Source: Escherichia ruysiae
GTDB lineage: Bacteria > Pseudomonadota > Gammaproteobacteria > Enterobacterales > Enterobacteriaceae
DNA: 64,000 nt
Reading direction: 5' to 3' (one strand)
Assembly (NCBI RefSeq): GCF_902498915.1
Contig: NZ_CABVLQ010000001.1
Shown: positions 1-9,360 of the stretch, one piece after another
Layout: every line of letters starts with the position of its first letter
How positions within the stretch are numbered: the stretch's first letter is position 1
Made by a program: the position numbers and the translations under genes
Notes under the pieces: generated by a model
What the model was told of the DNA's origin: nothing
The model's input: the letters and a program-made list of their open reading frames with translations, nothing else
Databases searched by the model: none

Positions 1-1
1 T

Positions 2-73
2 ACGTTCTCGCAGGAGTTTCACTCGCCGGTCAATGTGGATGAGCTGATGTCCGCCATTCTGTCTGTGCACTGA
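2..73 (+). CDS. yphE: YphE, C-terminal fragment (sugar ABC transporter ATPase)
   Basis: The open frame entering from the left edge ends at the TGA at 71-73 and encodes about 23 residues ending in ELMSAILSVH. It lies 24 bases before yphD in the same direction, as the ATPase gene yphE does in K-12. Only the tail is visible and no ATPase motif can be seen, so the identity rests on position and on the following permease gene. Confidence 0.6.
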   Translation, partial: TFSQEFHSPVNVDELMSAILSVH

Positions 74-97
74 TGAATTTTACCGAGGAACCTGAAG

Positions 98-1096
98 ATG
101 TCTGCTTCGTCATTACCATTGCCGCAGGGCAAGAGCGTCTCGCTCAAACAATTTGTCAGTCGCCACATTAATGAGATCGGTCTGCTGGTGGTGATTGCCA
201 TTCTTTATCTGGTCTTCTCCCTGAACGCGCCTGGCTTTATCTCATTGAATAATCAGATGAACGTTCTGCGCGATGCTGCCACCATCGGGATCGCTGCCTG
301 GGCGATGACGTTGATTATTATCTCCGGTGAAATTGATGTCAGCGTTGGGCCGATGGTGGCCTTTGTCTCGGTGTGCCTGGCGTTTTTACTGCAATTTGAC
401 GTTCCGCTGGCGGTGGCGTGTCTGCTGGTGTTGCTGTTAGGCGCGCTGATGGGAACGCTGGCCGGGGTGCTGCGCGGCGTGTTTAACGTGCCAAGTTTCG
501 TTGCCACGCTGGGGCTGTGGAGCGCCCTGCGCGGAATGGGCTTGTTTATGACGAACGCCCTGCCCGTGCCAATTGACGAAAACGAGGTGCTGGACTGGTT
601 GGGCGGGCAATTTCTCGGCGTGCCGGTATCCGCGCTGATCATGATGGTGTTGTTTGCGCTGTTTGTGTTCATCAGCCGTAAAACCGCTTTCGGACGCTCG
701 GTGTTTGCTGTTGGCGGTAATGCCACAGCGGCACAGTTGTGCGGCATTAACGTTCGTCGGGTGCGCATTCTTATCTTTACTCTTTCGGGAGTATTGGCGG
801 CAGTCACCGGGATTTTGTTGGCAGCCCGCCTCGGTTCCGGTAACGCAGGCGCCGCAAACGGTCTGGAGTTTGATGTCATTGCTGCGGTCGTGGTCGGCGG
901 TACGGCACTTTCCGGCGGTCGTGGCTCGCTGTTCGGTACGCTGCTTGGCGTACTGGTGATTACGCTAATCGGTAACGGTCTGGTGCTGCTCGGGATTAAC
1001 TCCTTTTTCCAGCAGGTGGTGCGCGGCGTCATCATCGTGGTGGCGGTGCTGGCGAATATCTTGCTGACTCAGCGAAGCACTAAAGCGAAACGCTAA
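98..1096 (+). CDS. yphD: YphD, sugar ABC transporter permease
   Basis: A 332-residue integral membrane protein of the RbsC-type permease family (branched-chain amino acid/ribose permease fold). Hydrophobic segments run through the chain from about residue 30, and the family-typical stretch EIDVSVGPMVAF lies near residue 80. GTALSGGRGSLFGTLLG near residue 270 is the usual coupling-helix region. It would form the inner-membrane channel of an importer with the upstream ATPase YphE and a binding protein outside the window. The substrate is unknown; the neighbouring dehydrogenase and epimerase-like genes suggest a sugar or polyol (inference). Length matches K-12 YphD. Confidence 0.93.
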   Translation: MSASSLPLPQGKSVSLKQFVSRHINEIGLLVVIAILYLVFSLNAPGFISLNNQMNVLRDAATIGIAAWAMTLIIISGEIDVSVGPMVAFVSVCLAFLLQFDVPLAVACLLVLLLGALMGTLAGVLRGVFNVPSFVATLGLWSALRGMGLFMTNALPVPIDENEVLDWLGGQFLGVPVSALIMMVLFALFVFISRKTAFGRSVFAVGGNATAAQLCGINVRRVRILIFTLSGVLAAVTGILLAARLGSGNAGAANGLEFDVIAAVVVGGTALSGGRGSLFGTLLGVLVITLIGNGLVLLGINSFFQQVVRGVIIVVAVLANILLTQRSTKAKR

Positions 1097-1161
1097 ACCT
1101 TAACGCCCCTGGCGCGGGTGCGGCAGGGATGAAAATTAATCGTATTGTTAATGAGGGATTT

Positions 1162-2223
1162 ATGAAAACGATGCTGGCAGCTTATTTACCAGGAAATTCC
1201 ACCGTCGATCTGCGGGAAGTTGCGGTGCCAACGCCGGGGATTAACCAGGTACTGCTCAAAATGAAATCCTCCGGAATTTGCGGGAGCGATGTCCACTATA
1301 TCTATCATCAACACCGCGCCACGGCGGCGGCGCCCGATAAACCGTTATACCAGGGATTTATCAACGGTCATGAACCGTGCGGGCAGATTGTAGCGATGGG
1401 GCAGGGTTGCCGCCATTTTAAAGAGGGCGACCGTGTGCTGGTGTATCACATTTCTGGCTGTGGTTTTTGCCAGAACTGCCGTCGCGGTTTTCCTATTTCT
1501 TGTACTGGCGAAGGAAAAGCCGCTTACGGCTGGCAGCGTGATGGTGGTCATGCCGAATATCTGTTGGCGGAAGAAAAAGACCTGATTCTCCTGCCGGACG
1601 CGTTGAGCTACGAAGATGGTGCGTTTATCAGTTGCGGCGTTGGCACGGCGTATGAAGGGATCTTGCGCGGCGAAGTCTCTGGCAGCGATAACGTGCTGGT
1701 GGTCGGTTTGGGGCCTGTCGGCATGATGGCGATGATGCTGGCGAAAGGTCGCGGTGCAAAACGGATCATCGGCGTTGATATGCTGCCGGAACGTCTGGCG
1801 ATGGCGAAACAGTTAGGCGTGATGGATCATGGTTATTTAGCAACCACCGAAGGTCTGCCGCAGATTATTGCTGAACTCACCCACGGCGGCGCAGATGTTG
1901 CGCTCGATTGTTCCGGTAATGCCGCAGGTCGTTTGCTGGCATTGCAATCCACTGCCGACTGGGGACGCGTGGTCTACATCGGAGAAACCGGAAAAGTGGA
2001 GTTCGAGGTTAGCGCCGACCTGATGCATCATCAACGGCGGATTATTGGCTCCTGGGTAACCAGTTTATTCCATATGGAAAAATGCGCCCACGATTTGACC
2101 GACTGGAAACTATGGCCGCGTAACGCCATTACCCACCGCTTCTCGCTGGAACAGGCTGGTGATGCCTATGCGCTGATGGCAAGCGGCAAATGCGGCAAAG
2201 TCGTGATTAACTTCCCGGATTAA
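1162..2223 (+). CDS. yphC: YphC, zinc-dependent alcohol/polyol dehydrogenase
   Basis: A 353-residue medium-chain dehydrogenase/reductase. The catalytic zinc region shows GICGSDVH near residue 40 and GHEPCG near residue 70. A structural zinc lobe follows with four cysteines in the CGFCQNCRRGFPISC region, and the Rossmann nucleotide-binding motif is GLGPVG near residue 180. It probably oxidises a sugar alcohol or sugar with NAD(P); the substrate is not known. An upstream in-frame ATG at 1129 exists, but the ATG at 1162 follows a purine-rich GAGGGA and gives the usual family length, so I chose it. It lies between the permease gene yphD and epimerase-like yphB, probably in one operon. Confidence 0.93.
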   Translation: MKTMLAAYLPGNSTVDLREVAVPTPGINQVLLKMKSSGICGSDVHYIYHQHRATAAAPDKPLYQGFINGHEPCGQIVAMGQGCRHFKEGDRVLVYHISGCGFCQNCRRGFPISCTGEGKAAYGWQRDGGHAEYLLAEEKDLILLPDALSYEDGAFISCGVGTAYEGILRGEVSGSDNVLVVGLGPVGMMAMMLAKGRGAKRIIGVDMLPERLAMAKQLGVMDHGYLATTEGLPQIIAELTHGGADVALDCSGNAAGRLLALQSTADWGRVVYIGETGKVEFEVSADLMHHQRRIIGSWVTSLFHMEKCAHDLTDWKLWPRNAITHRFSLEQAGDAYALMASGKCGKVVINFPD

Positions 2224-2234
2224 GGAGTTAGCGA

Positions 2235-3107
2235 ATGGCCATCTATACCTTATCTCACGGGGCGCTAAAGCTGGACGTTTCTGACCAGGGTGGTGTCATT
2301 GAAGGTTTCTGGCGCGATACGACGCCACTGCTACGTCCCGGTAAAAAAAGCGGTGTGGCAACCGATGCCTCCTGTTTTCCGCTGGTGCCGTTTGCAAACC
2401 GGGTGAGCGGCAACCGTTTTGTCTGGCAGGGGCGTGAGCATCAACTGCAACCGAATGTTGAGTGGGATGCGCACTATCTGCACGGCGATGGCTGGCTGGG
2501 CGAGTGGCAATGTGTAACGCGCAGTGATGATAGCTTGTGCCTGGTGTATGAACATCGCAGTGGTGTTTATCACTATCGGGCAAGTCAGGCGTTTCATTTG
2601 ACGGCGGATACGCTGACGGTCACGTTCTCAGTCACCAATCAAGGGGCAGAATCTTTGCCGTTTGGTACGGGCTGGCATCCTTATTTTCCGTTGTCGCCGC
2701 AAACGCGGATTCAGGCACAGGCGAGCGGTTATTGGCTGGAGCGGGAACAGTGGCTGGCGGGCGAGTTTTGTGCGCAGTTACCGCAGGAACTGGATTTCAA
2801 CCAGCTCGCGCCGCTGCCGCGCCAGTGGGTGAACAATGGTTTTGCCGGCTGGAATGGTCAGGCACGCATTGAGCAGCCGCAGGAGGGTTACGCCATCATC
2901 ATGGAAACGACGCCACCCGCGCCATGCTATTTCATCTTTGTTTCCGACCCGGCGTTTGATAAAGGTTATGCGTTTGATTTCTTCTGTCTGGAACCAATGA
3001 GTCATGCGCCAGATGACCATCATCGCCAGGACGGTGGTGACCTCATTGCGCTTGCACCGGGGGAATCGACAACCTCAGCGATGTCGTTGCGGGTGGCGTT
3101 GCTGTAA
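2235..3107 (+). CDS. yphB: YphB, aldose 1-epimerase-like protein
   Basis: A 290-residue protein of the galactose mutarotase fold. Visible family features are FPLVPFANRVSGNRF near residue 47, HYLHGDGWL near residue 80 and GTGWHPYFPL near residue 145, which supply the histidines used in anomer interconversion in this family. It begins 11 bases after yphC with the ribosome-binding sequence AAGGAG just upstream, so it is probably co-transcribed. It would convert sugar anomers for the YphC dehydrogenase; this linkage is inferred from position only. Length and sequence match K-12 YphB as I recall it. Confidence 0.92.
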   Translation: MAIYTLSHGALKLDVSDQGGVIEGFWRDTTPLLRPGKKSGVATDASCFPLVPFANRVSGNRFVWQGREHQLQPNVEWDAHYLHGDGWLGEWQCVTRSDDSLCLVYEHRSGVYHYRASQAFHLTADTLTVTFSVTNQGAESLPFGTGWHPYFPLSPQTRIQAQASGYWLEREQWLAGEFCAQLPQELDFNQLAPLPRQWVNNGFAGWNGQARIEQPQEGYAIIMETTPPAPCYFIFVSDPAFDKGYAFDFFCLEPMSHAPDDHHRQDGGDLIALAPGESTTSAMSLRVALL

Positions 3108-3115
3108 TTTATAAA

Positions 3116-3149
3116 ATGCCGGATAAGGCGTTCACGCCGCATCCGGCAT
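3116..3149 (+). repeat. REP element between yphB and yphA
   Basis: A palindrome with arms atgccggat and atccggcat around GGCGTTCACGCC is the classic repetitive extragenic palindrome. It sits between the convergent 3' ends of yphB and yphA and may stabilise or terminate both messages. Confidence 0.9.
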
Positions 3150-3154
3150 CTTTT

Positions 3155-3577
3155 CTAACGTCGATCGAGAGAAATCGCCCCCGGCCCGGTAATTGCCAGC
3201 AGCAGGAATGCGCCAGCGATACTGATATTCTTCCAGAAATTAATCATATTTGGTCCGACCGCATCTCCGGTCATATCCCAGTAATGGTGACCAATCACCG
3301 CCGTGCCCAGCGTGTAGAAAATAAACAGTACCGCCAGCGGACGGGTGAAAAAGCCAAGCACGATTAATATCGCGGCAGGCACTTCCATAACTACCGCAAT
3401 AATCGCTGCCAGCATCGGCATCGGTGCGCCCAGCGAGGCCATATATTGTACCGTACCGTCAAAGCCCATCATTTTGGGAAAACCAAAAATAATGAAAATT
3501 AAGATGACGGCGATACGGGCAATTAATAACAAAACGGGGCGGGCGGCGCCAAAATCAAAATAACGTAGTGTGTTCAT
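3155..3577 (-). CDS. yphA: YphA, DoxX-family inner membrane protein
   Basis: A 140-residue protein with about four hydrophobic segments, beginning MNTLRYFDFGAARPVLLL. The region FGFPKMMGFDGTVQYMASLG and the downstream membrane segments match the DoxX family. Molecular function is not established. An upstream start 15 codons earlier is possible, but the chosen ATG gives the K-12 length and follows AAAGGGATTGG. In K-12 its upstream neighbour is hcaD; here it is the divergent gene hcaT, because the hca genes are missing. Confidence 0.92.
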   Translation of the reverse strand: MNTLRYFDFGAARPVLLLIARIAVILIFIIFGFPKMMGFDGTVQYMASLGAPMPMLAAIIAVVMEVPAAILIVLGFFTRPLAVLFIFYTLGTAVIGHHYWDMTGDAVGPNMINFWKNISIAGAFLLLAITGPGAISLDRR

Positions 3578-3833
3578 AACCAATCCCTTTGCAAGATAAT
3601 GTGATTTAAACGTAATACACACACTCGCACCTCGCCACGCCTCAGCAGATGAGAAATTTGGTAATTATCCAGGTCAGCATCCAGCGCATTTTCTGTAGGT
3701 GATATTTTGTTAGCGGTATTAACGATAATTTTTTCCAGAATGGTGTACTGGAAGTGGCCCTGATTTTCTTATTTTTCAACTTGCAACAACATTCGATTAA
3801 CCTCAGACTTACGCCTCCTGACGGGAGGGACTC
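3578..3833. promoter_or_regulatory. Divergent yphA/hcaT intergenic region, site where hcaR-hcaEFCBD is missing
   Basis: This 256-base spacer is AT-rich and holds no gene I can recognise. A strong ribosome-binding sequence GGGAGG precedes hcaT. In K-12 the regulator hcaR and the dioxygenase genes hcaEFCBD lie here. I looked for coding remnants of HcaR or HcaD and could not identify any by eye. Confidence 0.55.
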
Positions 3834-4973
3834 ATGGTTTTGCAATCCACGCGCTGGCTGGCGCTCGGTTATTTCACATACTTTTTTAGCTACGGTATTT
3901 TTCTACCTTTCTGGAGCGTCTGGCTTAAGGGGATTGGCTTAACGCCAGAAACTATCGGCCTGTTGTTGGGGGCAGGGCTGGTTGCCCGTTTTCTCGGTAG
4001 TTTGCTCATCGCGCCCCGCGTCAGCGATCCTTCTCGCCTGATTTCTGCACTTCGTGTACTGGCGTTGTTGACACTGCTGTTCGCCGTCGCCTTCTGGGCT
4101 GGCGCACATGTGGCGTGGCTGATGCTTGTGATGGTCGGTTTTAACCTCTTTTTCTCACCGCTGGTGCCGTTAACTGACGCGCTGGCGAATACCTGGCAAA
4201 AGCAGTTTCCGCTTGATTACGGCAAAGTGCGACTTTGGGGCTCAGTGGCGTTTGTCATTGGTTCGGCGCTGACGGGCAAACTGGTCAGCGTGTTTGATTA
4301 TCGGGTGATTCTCGCGATGTTGACGCTGGGCGTGGCATCCATGCTACTTGGTTTTCTGATTCGCCCGACCATTCAACCGCAAGGGGAGAGCCGCCAGCAG
4401 GAGAGCACGGGGTGGCCGGCCTGGCTGGCGCTGGTTCGCCAGAACTGGCGCTTTCTGGCCTGCGTTTGTCTATTGCAGGGGGCGCACGCAGCATATTACG
4501 GTTTTAGCGCCATATACTGGCAGGCGGCGGGTTACTCGGCTTCGGCGGTGGGCTATTTATGGTCGCTTGGTGTGGTGGCGGAAGTCATTATCTTTGCGCT
4601 GAGTAACAAACTTTTCCGTCGCTGTAGCGCCCGCGATATGTTGTTGATTTCGGCGATTTGCGGGGTAGTACGTTGGGGCATTATGGGGGCAAGCACTGAG
4701 CTACCGTGGCTGATAGTGGTGCAAATTCTGCATTGCGGCACCTTTACCGTGTGCCACCTGGCCGCCATGCGCTACATTGCCGCTCGTCAGGGAAGCGAGG
4801 TTATCCGTTTACAGGCGGTTTATTCTGCCGTCGCGATGGGCGGCAGTATCGCTATCATGACCGTTTTCGCCGGTTTCCTGTATCAATATCTCGGACATGG
4901 CGTGTTTTGGGTGATGGCGCTGGTGGCGCTTCCGGCAATTTTTTTGCGCCCGAAAGTGGTTCCCTCATGCTGA
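3834..4973 (+). CDS. hcaT: HcaT, major facilitator transporter (3-phenylpropionate type)
   Basis: A 379-residue membrane protein with 12 predicted hydrophobic segments and MFS features, such as LDYGKVRLWGSVAFVIGS near residue 130 and ARFLGSLLIAPRVSD near residue 50. Its K-12 counterpart is the putative importer of 3-phenylpropionate. It appears intact even though the catabolic hca genes are absent next to it, so its substrate in this strain may not be degraded by the usual route, or it may serve another compound. The reading frame ends one base before the convergent csiE stop codon. Confidence 0.93.
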   Translation: MVLQSTRWLALGYFTYFFSYGIFLPFWSVWLKGIGLTPETIGLLLGAGLVARFLGSLLIAPRVSDPSRLISALRVLALLTLLFAVAFWAGAHVAWLMLVMVGFNLFFSPLVPLTDALANTWQKQFPLDYGKVRLWGSVAFVIGSALTGKLVSVFDYRVILAMLTLGVASMLLGFLIRPTIQPQGESRQQESTGWPAWLALVRQNWRFLACVCLLQGAHAAYYGFSAIYWQAAGYSASAVGYLWSLGVVAEVIIFALSNKLFRRCSARDMLLISAICGVVRWGIMGASTELPWLIVVQILHCGTFTVCHLAAMRYIAARQGSEVIRLQAVYSAVAMGGSIAIMTVFAGFLYQYLGHGVFWVMALVALPAIFLRPKVVPSC

Positions 4974-6248
4974 TTATTCCAGCATTTTACGGATCTGCTC
5001 CTGTTGGTGTGCGGTCAGGATCTGATTCGTATGAATCAGCGGCGGCGAAAAGAGCGGCAAAGGGATGGTATAAGGGGTAATAATCAGCACCGTATTTTTC
5101 GGGGCGCCATTTCGTAAAAATGTCTTCACCGATATATGCTTAATATTGAGTGGCAATAGTGTAAGTTCGCGCAATTGCTGCTCAATATTCGCTTCTCTTT
5201 CACTGTCATTGCCCGTCAACAAAATAATCTTTTTTTCGTTAATTTCATTTGCTTGCATCAGCCATGCGCCGAAAATCACCGCTACCAGGCCACTTTCCTC
5301 ATCGGAAAAACGGACATTGTATTCATTTTCAAACCCGGTTAGCGCCGCGCGAGTTGTACGAACCAGGCGTGGGTAAAGTCGGCTGAACTCTTCTGGCAAG
5401 GTGTTATCAATACCGATGGCAAACAAACTACGACGTAATGCCTGAGCGAGATGAGTATAAAGCTGATCGCATAACCCCTGTTCATCATAGAAACGAACAT
5501 TTCCCTGCTCACGAAAACGTTGTACCAAACGAACAATGGCCAGACGTAATTGCCGATCGCGCTGATGAGCATCCTGCAGCGGGTTGGGAACTTGCAACAT
5601 GGAAAAGAGCAACGCCATAAACAACGGTTCATCTGGTGGAACAGGCTGGCGTGCCCGGCGTTGCCAGTGGCGACCAATTTCCTGTGCTACCTGAAACTCA
5701 AGACAGGACTCAGCCCATCGACGTTGCAGCGGGTTAAAATGTGGCGAGATCCCGGCGTGATGTTGTAGCAGGCAATATTGCAGATACAGGCACAGAAAAT
5801 GAACATCACGTGCTTCAAAGCATTTTTGCAACCGTCGTGCACAGAGATTAACTAAAGCTTGCAGGTTGGTATCGTCGTAAAAGTTACGAGCAATCCCACG
5901 GCGCTTCAGTTCTTCCTTTAAGGCCGGAGTGAAACGGTTAGTGATGAATGATGGACATAAACGGAAACCGCGTCGTAGCCAGTGAAATAAACATAAACGT
6001 TGGTTAAGTACTGTACCTTCGACCCGGTAGCTACCGTCATAGCCAGTGGTGAGCGTGAGCTGGTGATAGCGGAGGATTTCCCGTCCTGTTTCGCTGATAT
6101 CGCGAACCGCAATATTATCATCCACACCATTAAGCTCGCTGAGAGTGGCCGTGGTGGCGGTCAACCACGGCTGAAATAGTGTCAGCAAGATCTGGCAGCG
6201 GCGCTGGGGAGCAGAAAGGACAGATGGTGGAGCAAGTGTAGGCATCAT
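4974..6248 (-). CDS. csiE: CsiE, stationary-phase-inducible PRD-type protein
   Basis: A 424-residue protein matching K-12 CsiE, which is induced in stationary phase under sigma-S and cAMP-CRP. The family resembles BglG-type regulators with PTS regulation domains; the conserved region LLQHHAGISPHFNPLQRRW lies in the middle. Function is not established. I start at MMPTLAPPS, preceded by GGGAG, rather than seven codons upstream. The C-terminus stops at KMLE, about two residues shorter than K-12 as I recall, and its last 100 residues look more diverged than neighbouring genes. It is immediately adjacent to the convergent hcaT stop. Confidence 0.9.
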   Translation of the reverse strand: MMPTLAPPSVLSAPQRRCQILLTLFQPWLTATTATLSELNGVDDNIAVRDISETGREILRYHQLTLTTGYDGSYRVEGTVLNQRLCLFHWLRRGFRLCPSFITNRFTPALKEELKRRGIARNFYDDTNLQALVNLCARRLQKCFEARDVHFLCLYLQYCLLQHHAGISPHFNPLQRRWAESCLEFQVAQEIGRHWQRRARQPVPPDEPLFMALLFSMLQVPNPLQDAHQRDRQLRLAIVRLVQRFREQGNVRFYDEQGLCDQLYTHLAQALRRSLFAIGIDNTLPEEFSRLYPRLVRTTRAALTGFENEYNVRFSDEESGLVAVIFGAWLMQANEINEKKIILLTGNDSEREANIEQQLRELTLLPLNIKHISVKTFLRNGAPKNTVLIITPYTIPLPLFSPPLIHTNQILTAHQQEQIRKMLE

Positions 6249-6422
6249 CTGTAGATCTCCCATAAGCATAATTGATAAGAATAGCTAAAGTTTGCTTAGG
6301 GAAATGGTGAATGGAATGCTAATTATCAGAAATGCTGGCAGACATCACAGAATTTTTATCGATTTAAACCGATATGATCAGTTTAATACCATGTGTTAAT
6401 GTGATTTATTGCTGTTTTATTC

Positions 6423-7283
6423 TTAGTGGGAATTCCCGGGATTCAATGCACTGAGAATAAAATCCACCATCTGCTCGCGGTAAACATCACCATGACGTTC
6501 CGAAAAGGCATCAATGTGTTCGCCGTCAGGGATTAGAATCAGGCGTTTTGGCTCTTTCGCCAGGCCATACAATTTTTCACTGTGCTGCCACGGGATAACA
6601 TGATCGGCTTTACCGTGAATCAGTAAAAGCGGGATCGGGCTGACGCTGGCGATGTAATTTTCGCCGCTATAACTCTCATCAAGTAAATAGCCACTGCCAG
6701 GGATCATTTGGTTGGCGATGGTCGAATAAGAGGCAAACGTGGAGTCGAGGATCACCGCACGTATGCCCTCACGTTCTCCCTGACCAATAACATCCAGAAT
6801 ATTTGCCCCGCCAATACTCTGCCCGAACAGCACCAGCCGTTGTGGGTTTACATCACTGCGATGGCGCACCACGCTGATGGCGCTTAGCGTATCGTCCAGT
6901 AATCCAGCCTGGGACGGCGTGCCTTTTGATTTACCAAACCCGCGATAGTCAAACATAAAAACATTGAAATTGCGCTCGGGTAACCAACTGACCAGCGGCC
7001 AGTGGGCGGACATGTTTCCGGCATTGCCGTGAGCATGAATGATGGTTGCGATGGCGTTGTCAGCGGAACCCGTCGAAGAGGGGATAAACCAGCCTTGCAG
7101 ACGAGTACCGTCCTTAGCCGTAAATTCGACGGATTCTGCAGACCAGGGTTCAGGGCCGTAAATTTTGTCGTCAGGATAATAGAAGAAGTTGATGGCTACG
7201 CGTGGTACTAAATAAATACAGAAGGCAACAACAAAGAGGATAAACAGAATTTTGAGAACGCGTTTGTTCACGGGCAGTGCCAT
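6423..7283 (-). CDS. yfhR: YfhR, membrane-anchored alpha/beta hydrolase
   Basis: A 286-residue protein with one N-terminal hydrophobic segment (about residues 8-30) followed by an alpha/beta hydrolase domain. The oxyanion region is HAHGNAGN, the nucleophile elbow GQSIGG near residue 155, the probable acid is the Asp in HGKADHVIP, and the histidine lies in DGEHIDAF. It resembles the ABHD12/13-type hydrolases. Substrate unknown. The N-terminal anchor suggests an envelope-associated enzyme, orientation not determined. It is near the K-12 length and sits between csiE and suhB, all on the same strand. Confidence 0.9.
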   Translation of the reverse strand: MALPVNKRVLKILFILFVVAFCIYLVPRVAINFFYYPDDKIYGPEPWSAESVEFTAKDGTRLQGWFIPSSTGSADNAIATIIHAHGNAGNMSAHWPLVSWLPERNFNVFMFDYRGFGKSKGTPSQAGLLDDTLSAISVVRHRSDVNPQRLVLFGQSIGGANILDVIGQGEREGIRAVILDSTFASYSTIANQMIPGSGYLLDESYSGENYIASVSPIPLLLIHGKADHVIPWQHSEKLYGLAKEPKRLILIPDGEHIDAFSERHGDVYREQMVDFILSALNPGNSH

Positions 7284-7427
7284 AACCTTTCCTTGCGACT
7301 TCTTTATAATCCATTAATCGGCGGAAGATGGTGGGAGAGTGGCGAAAGAAAGTAAAGTGGTGAGGAAGTATTTCGGAATAGCGCCTGAAAGGCGAGGGCG
7401 GGTGAGTGATACCACCCGCCAGAGTCA

Positions 7428-8231
7428 TTAACGCTTCAGAGCGTCGCTTAACTCGTCACGCATATTTGACAGCATGGCTTTTACTACGCGCGGGTTACCT
7501 GCAACGATGTTACCGGTCAGCATGTAGTTATGACCACCGGTGAAATCGCTAACGATCCCGCCTGCTTCACGAACCAGCAGTTCGCCTGCGGCGAAGTCCC
7601 ACGGGCGCAGACCAATTTCGAAGAAACCGTCAACGCGACCAGCGGCTACGTAAGCCAGATCCAGCGCCGCAGAACCGGTACGACGGAAGTCAGCGCATTC
7701 GCTAAACAGTTTGCCAACGATATTGATGTAGGTGGTTGCGTACTGTTTCGCTTTGAAAGGGAAGCCGGTTGCCAGAATAGTACCGTCGAGATCGCGAGCG
7801 GTGCTGCCGCGCAGACGATAGCCGTTTAACTGTGCGCCCTGACCGCGAGTCGCGGTGAACAGTTCGTTACGCATAGGATCATAAACCACAGCAACTTCGG
7901 TGCGGCCTTTGATACGAACAGCGATAGATACCGCGAAGTGCGGCAGACGTTTGATAAAGTTGGTGGTGCCATCCAGTGGATCGATAACCCATTGAACATC
8001 CTGATCAGTACCCTCAAGTTCACCGCTTTCTTCGGTGATGATGGTGTGCTGTGGGTAAGATTTACGAATCGTGTCGATAATCACCGCTTCGGCAGCTTTA
8101 TCTACGTTGGTCACGAAATCGTTACTGCCTTTCTGGCTCGCTTCTACAGCGTCCGGGGTTTCATAGTTTTTGGCAATTAAATTACCCGCCTTGCGCGCTG
8201 CGCGCACGGCGATGTTCAGCATCGGATGCAT
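7428..8231 (-). CDS. suhB: SuhB, inositol-1-monophosphatase and antitermination factor
   Basis: A 267-residue inositol monophosphatase family protein. Metal-binding motifs are visible: ITEESGE near residue 65, DPLDGTTNF near residue 84 and WDFAAGELLVREAGG near residue 212. In E. coli it hydrolyses inositol phosphates in vitro and acts in ribosomal RNA antitermination complexes with NusA and RNA polymerase. It is divergent from trmJ with a 118-base shared promoter region. Confidence 0.97.
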   Translation of the reverse strand: MHPMLNIAVRAARKAGNLIAKNYETPDAVEASQKGSNDFVTNVDKAAEAVIIDTIRKSYPQHTIITEESGELEGTDQDVQWVIDPLDGTTNFIKRLPHFAVSIAVRIKGRTEVAVVYDPMRNELFTATRGQGAQLNGYRLRGSTARDLDGTILATGFPFKAKQYATTYINIVGKLFSECADFRRTGSAALDLAYVAAGRVDGFFEIGLRPWDFAAGELLVREAGGIVSDFTGGHNYMLTGNIVAGNPRVVKAMLSNMRDELSDALKR

Positions 8232-8349
8232 CGGTCTCTCTCACTGGATGTTAAAGAACGGGAAAACGGCGCAGAGTATAGCAGCGAGATCGGCATCTGT
8301 CTTCGTTTTATGATAAGATGCGCAAATAATCTTTAGACGAAGAAAGACA

Positions 8350-9090
8350 ATGCTGCAAAATATTCGAATTGTGCTGGTGGAGACGTCACACACCGGCAAT
8401 ATGGGTTCCGTTGCCCGTGCCATGAAAACAATGGGATTAACCAATCTGTGGTTGGTTAATCCACTGGTGAAACCTGACTCTCAGGCCATCGCGCTGGCAG
8501 CGGGTGCCAGTGATGTGATTGGTAATGCTCACATCGTCGATACGCTCGACGAAGCGTTAGCCGGTTGTAGCCTGGTGGTTGGCACCAGCGCACGTTCCCG
8601 CACGCTGCCGTGGCCGATGCTCGACCCGCGCGAATGTGGTCTGAAAAGCGTCGCTGAAGCGGCAAATACGCCGGTGGCGCTGGTTTTTGGTCGCGAGCGT
8701 GTCGGTTTGACCAATGAAGAGTTGCAGAAATGCCATTATCATGTCGCCATTGCCGCGAACCCGGAATACAGTTCGCTGAACCTGGCGATGGCGGTTCAGG
8801 TTATCGCCTATGAAGTGCGTATGGCCTGGCTGGCGACTCAGGAAAACGGTGAGCAAGTTGAGCATGAAGAGACGCCGTATCCGCTGGTCGATGATCTGGA
8901 GCGTTTTTATGGTCATCTGGAACAAACGCTGTTGGCAACTGGTTTTATCCGTGAAAACCATCCGGGACAGGTGATGAATAAGCTGCGCCGTCTGTTTACC
9001 CGTGCGCGCCCGGAGAGTCAGGAGTTGAATATCCTGCGCGGGATTCTGGCTTCTATTGAGCAGCAGAATAAAGGTAACAAGGCCGAATAA
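8350..9090 (+). CDS. trmJ: TrmJ, tRNA Cm32/Um32 methyltransferase
   Basis: A 246-residue SPOUT-class methyltransferase that adds the 2'-O-methyl group at position 32 of tRNAs from S-adenosylmethionine. The N-terminal [20 protein letters not shown], the middle [14 protein letters not shown] and the knot region [11 protein letters not shown] are the three family motifs. The C-terminal 80 residues are the TrmJ dimerisation/tRNA extension. Divergent from suhB and upstream of the isc operon, as in K-12. Confidence 0.96.
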
Positions 9091-9094
9091 CAGC

Positions 9095-9185
<91 letters not shown>

Positions 9186-9225
9186 TGGGTACAAATACCG
9201 CGATAGTAAAATGGCACTGAAGGTT

Positions 9226-9310
9226 AAATACCTGACTAAATCAGTCAAGTAAATAGTTGACCAAATTACTCGGGAATGTCAGACTTGACCCTGCTATGCA
9301 ATACCCCCAC
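9226..9310 (+). promoter_or_regulatory. iscR promoter with two IscR-type operators
   Basis: A near-palindrome ATACCTGACTAAATCAGTCA starts at 9228, and a second related site ATAGTTGACCAAATTACTCG starts at 9254. Both fit the type 1 motif recognised by holo-IscR. An extended -10 TGcTATGCA lies at 9292-9300, so the second site would overlap the -35 region and explain autorepression. Site naming follows published E. coli work from memory; the exact start of transcription is inferred. Confidence 0.75.
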
Positions 9311-9360
9311 TTTTACAATAAAAAACCCCGGGCAGGGGCGAGTTTGAGGTGAAGTAAGAC

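Noticed and set aside
253..1035. A 260-codon minus-strand frame opposite yphD
   Set aside because: Its composition (Pro, Thr, Ser, Arg) is what the complement of a hydrophobic membrane protein gives. No start signal or domain supports it.
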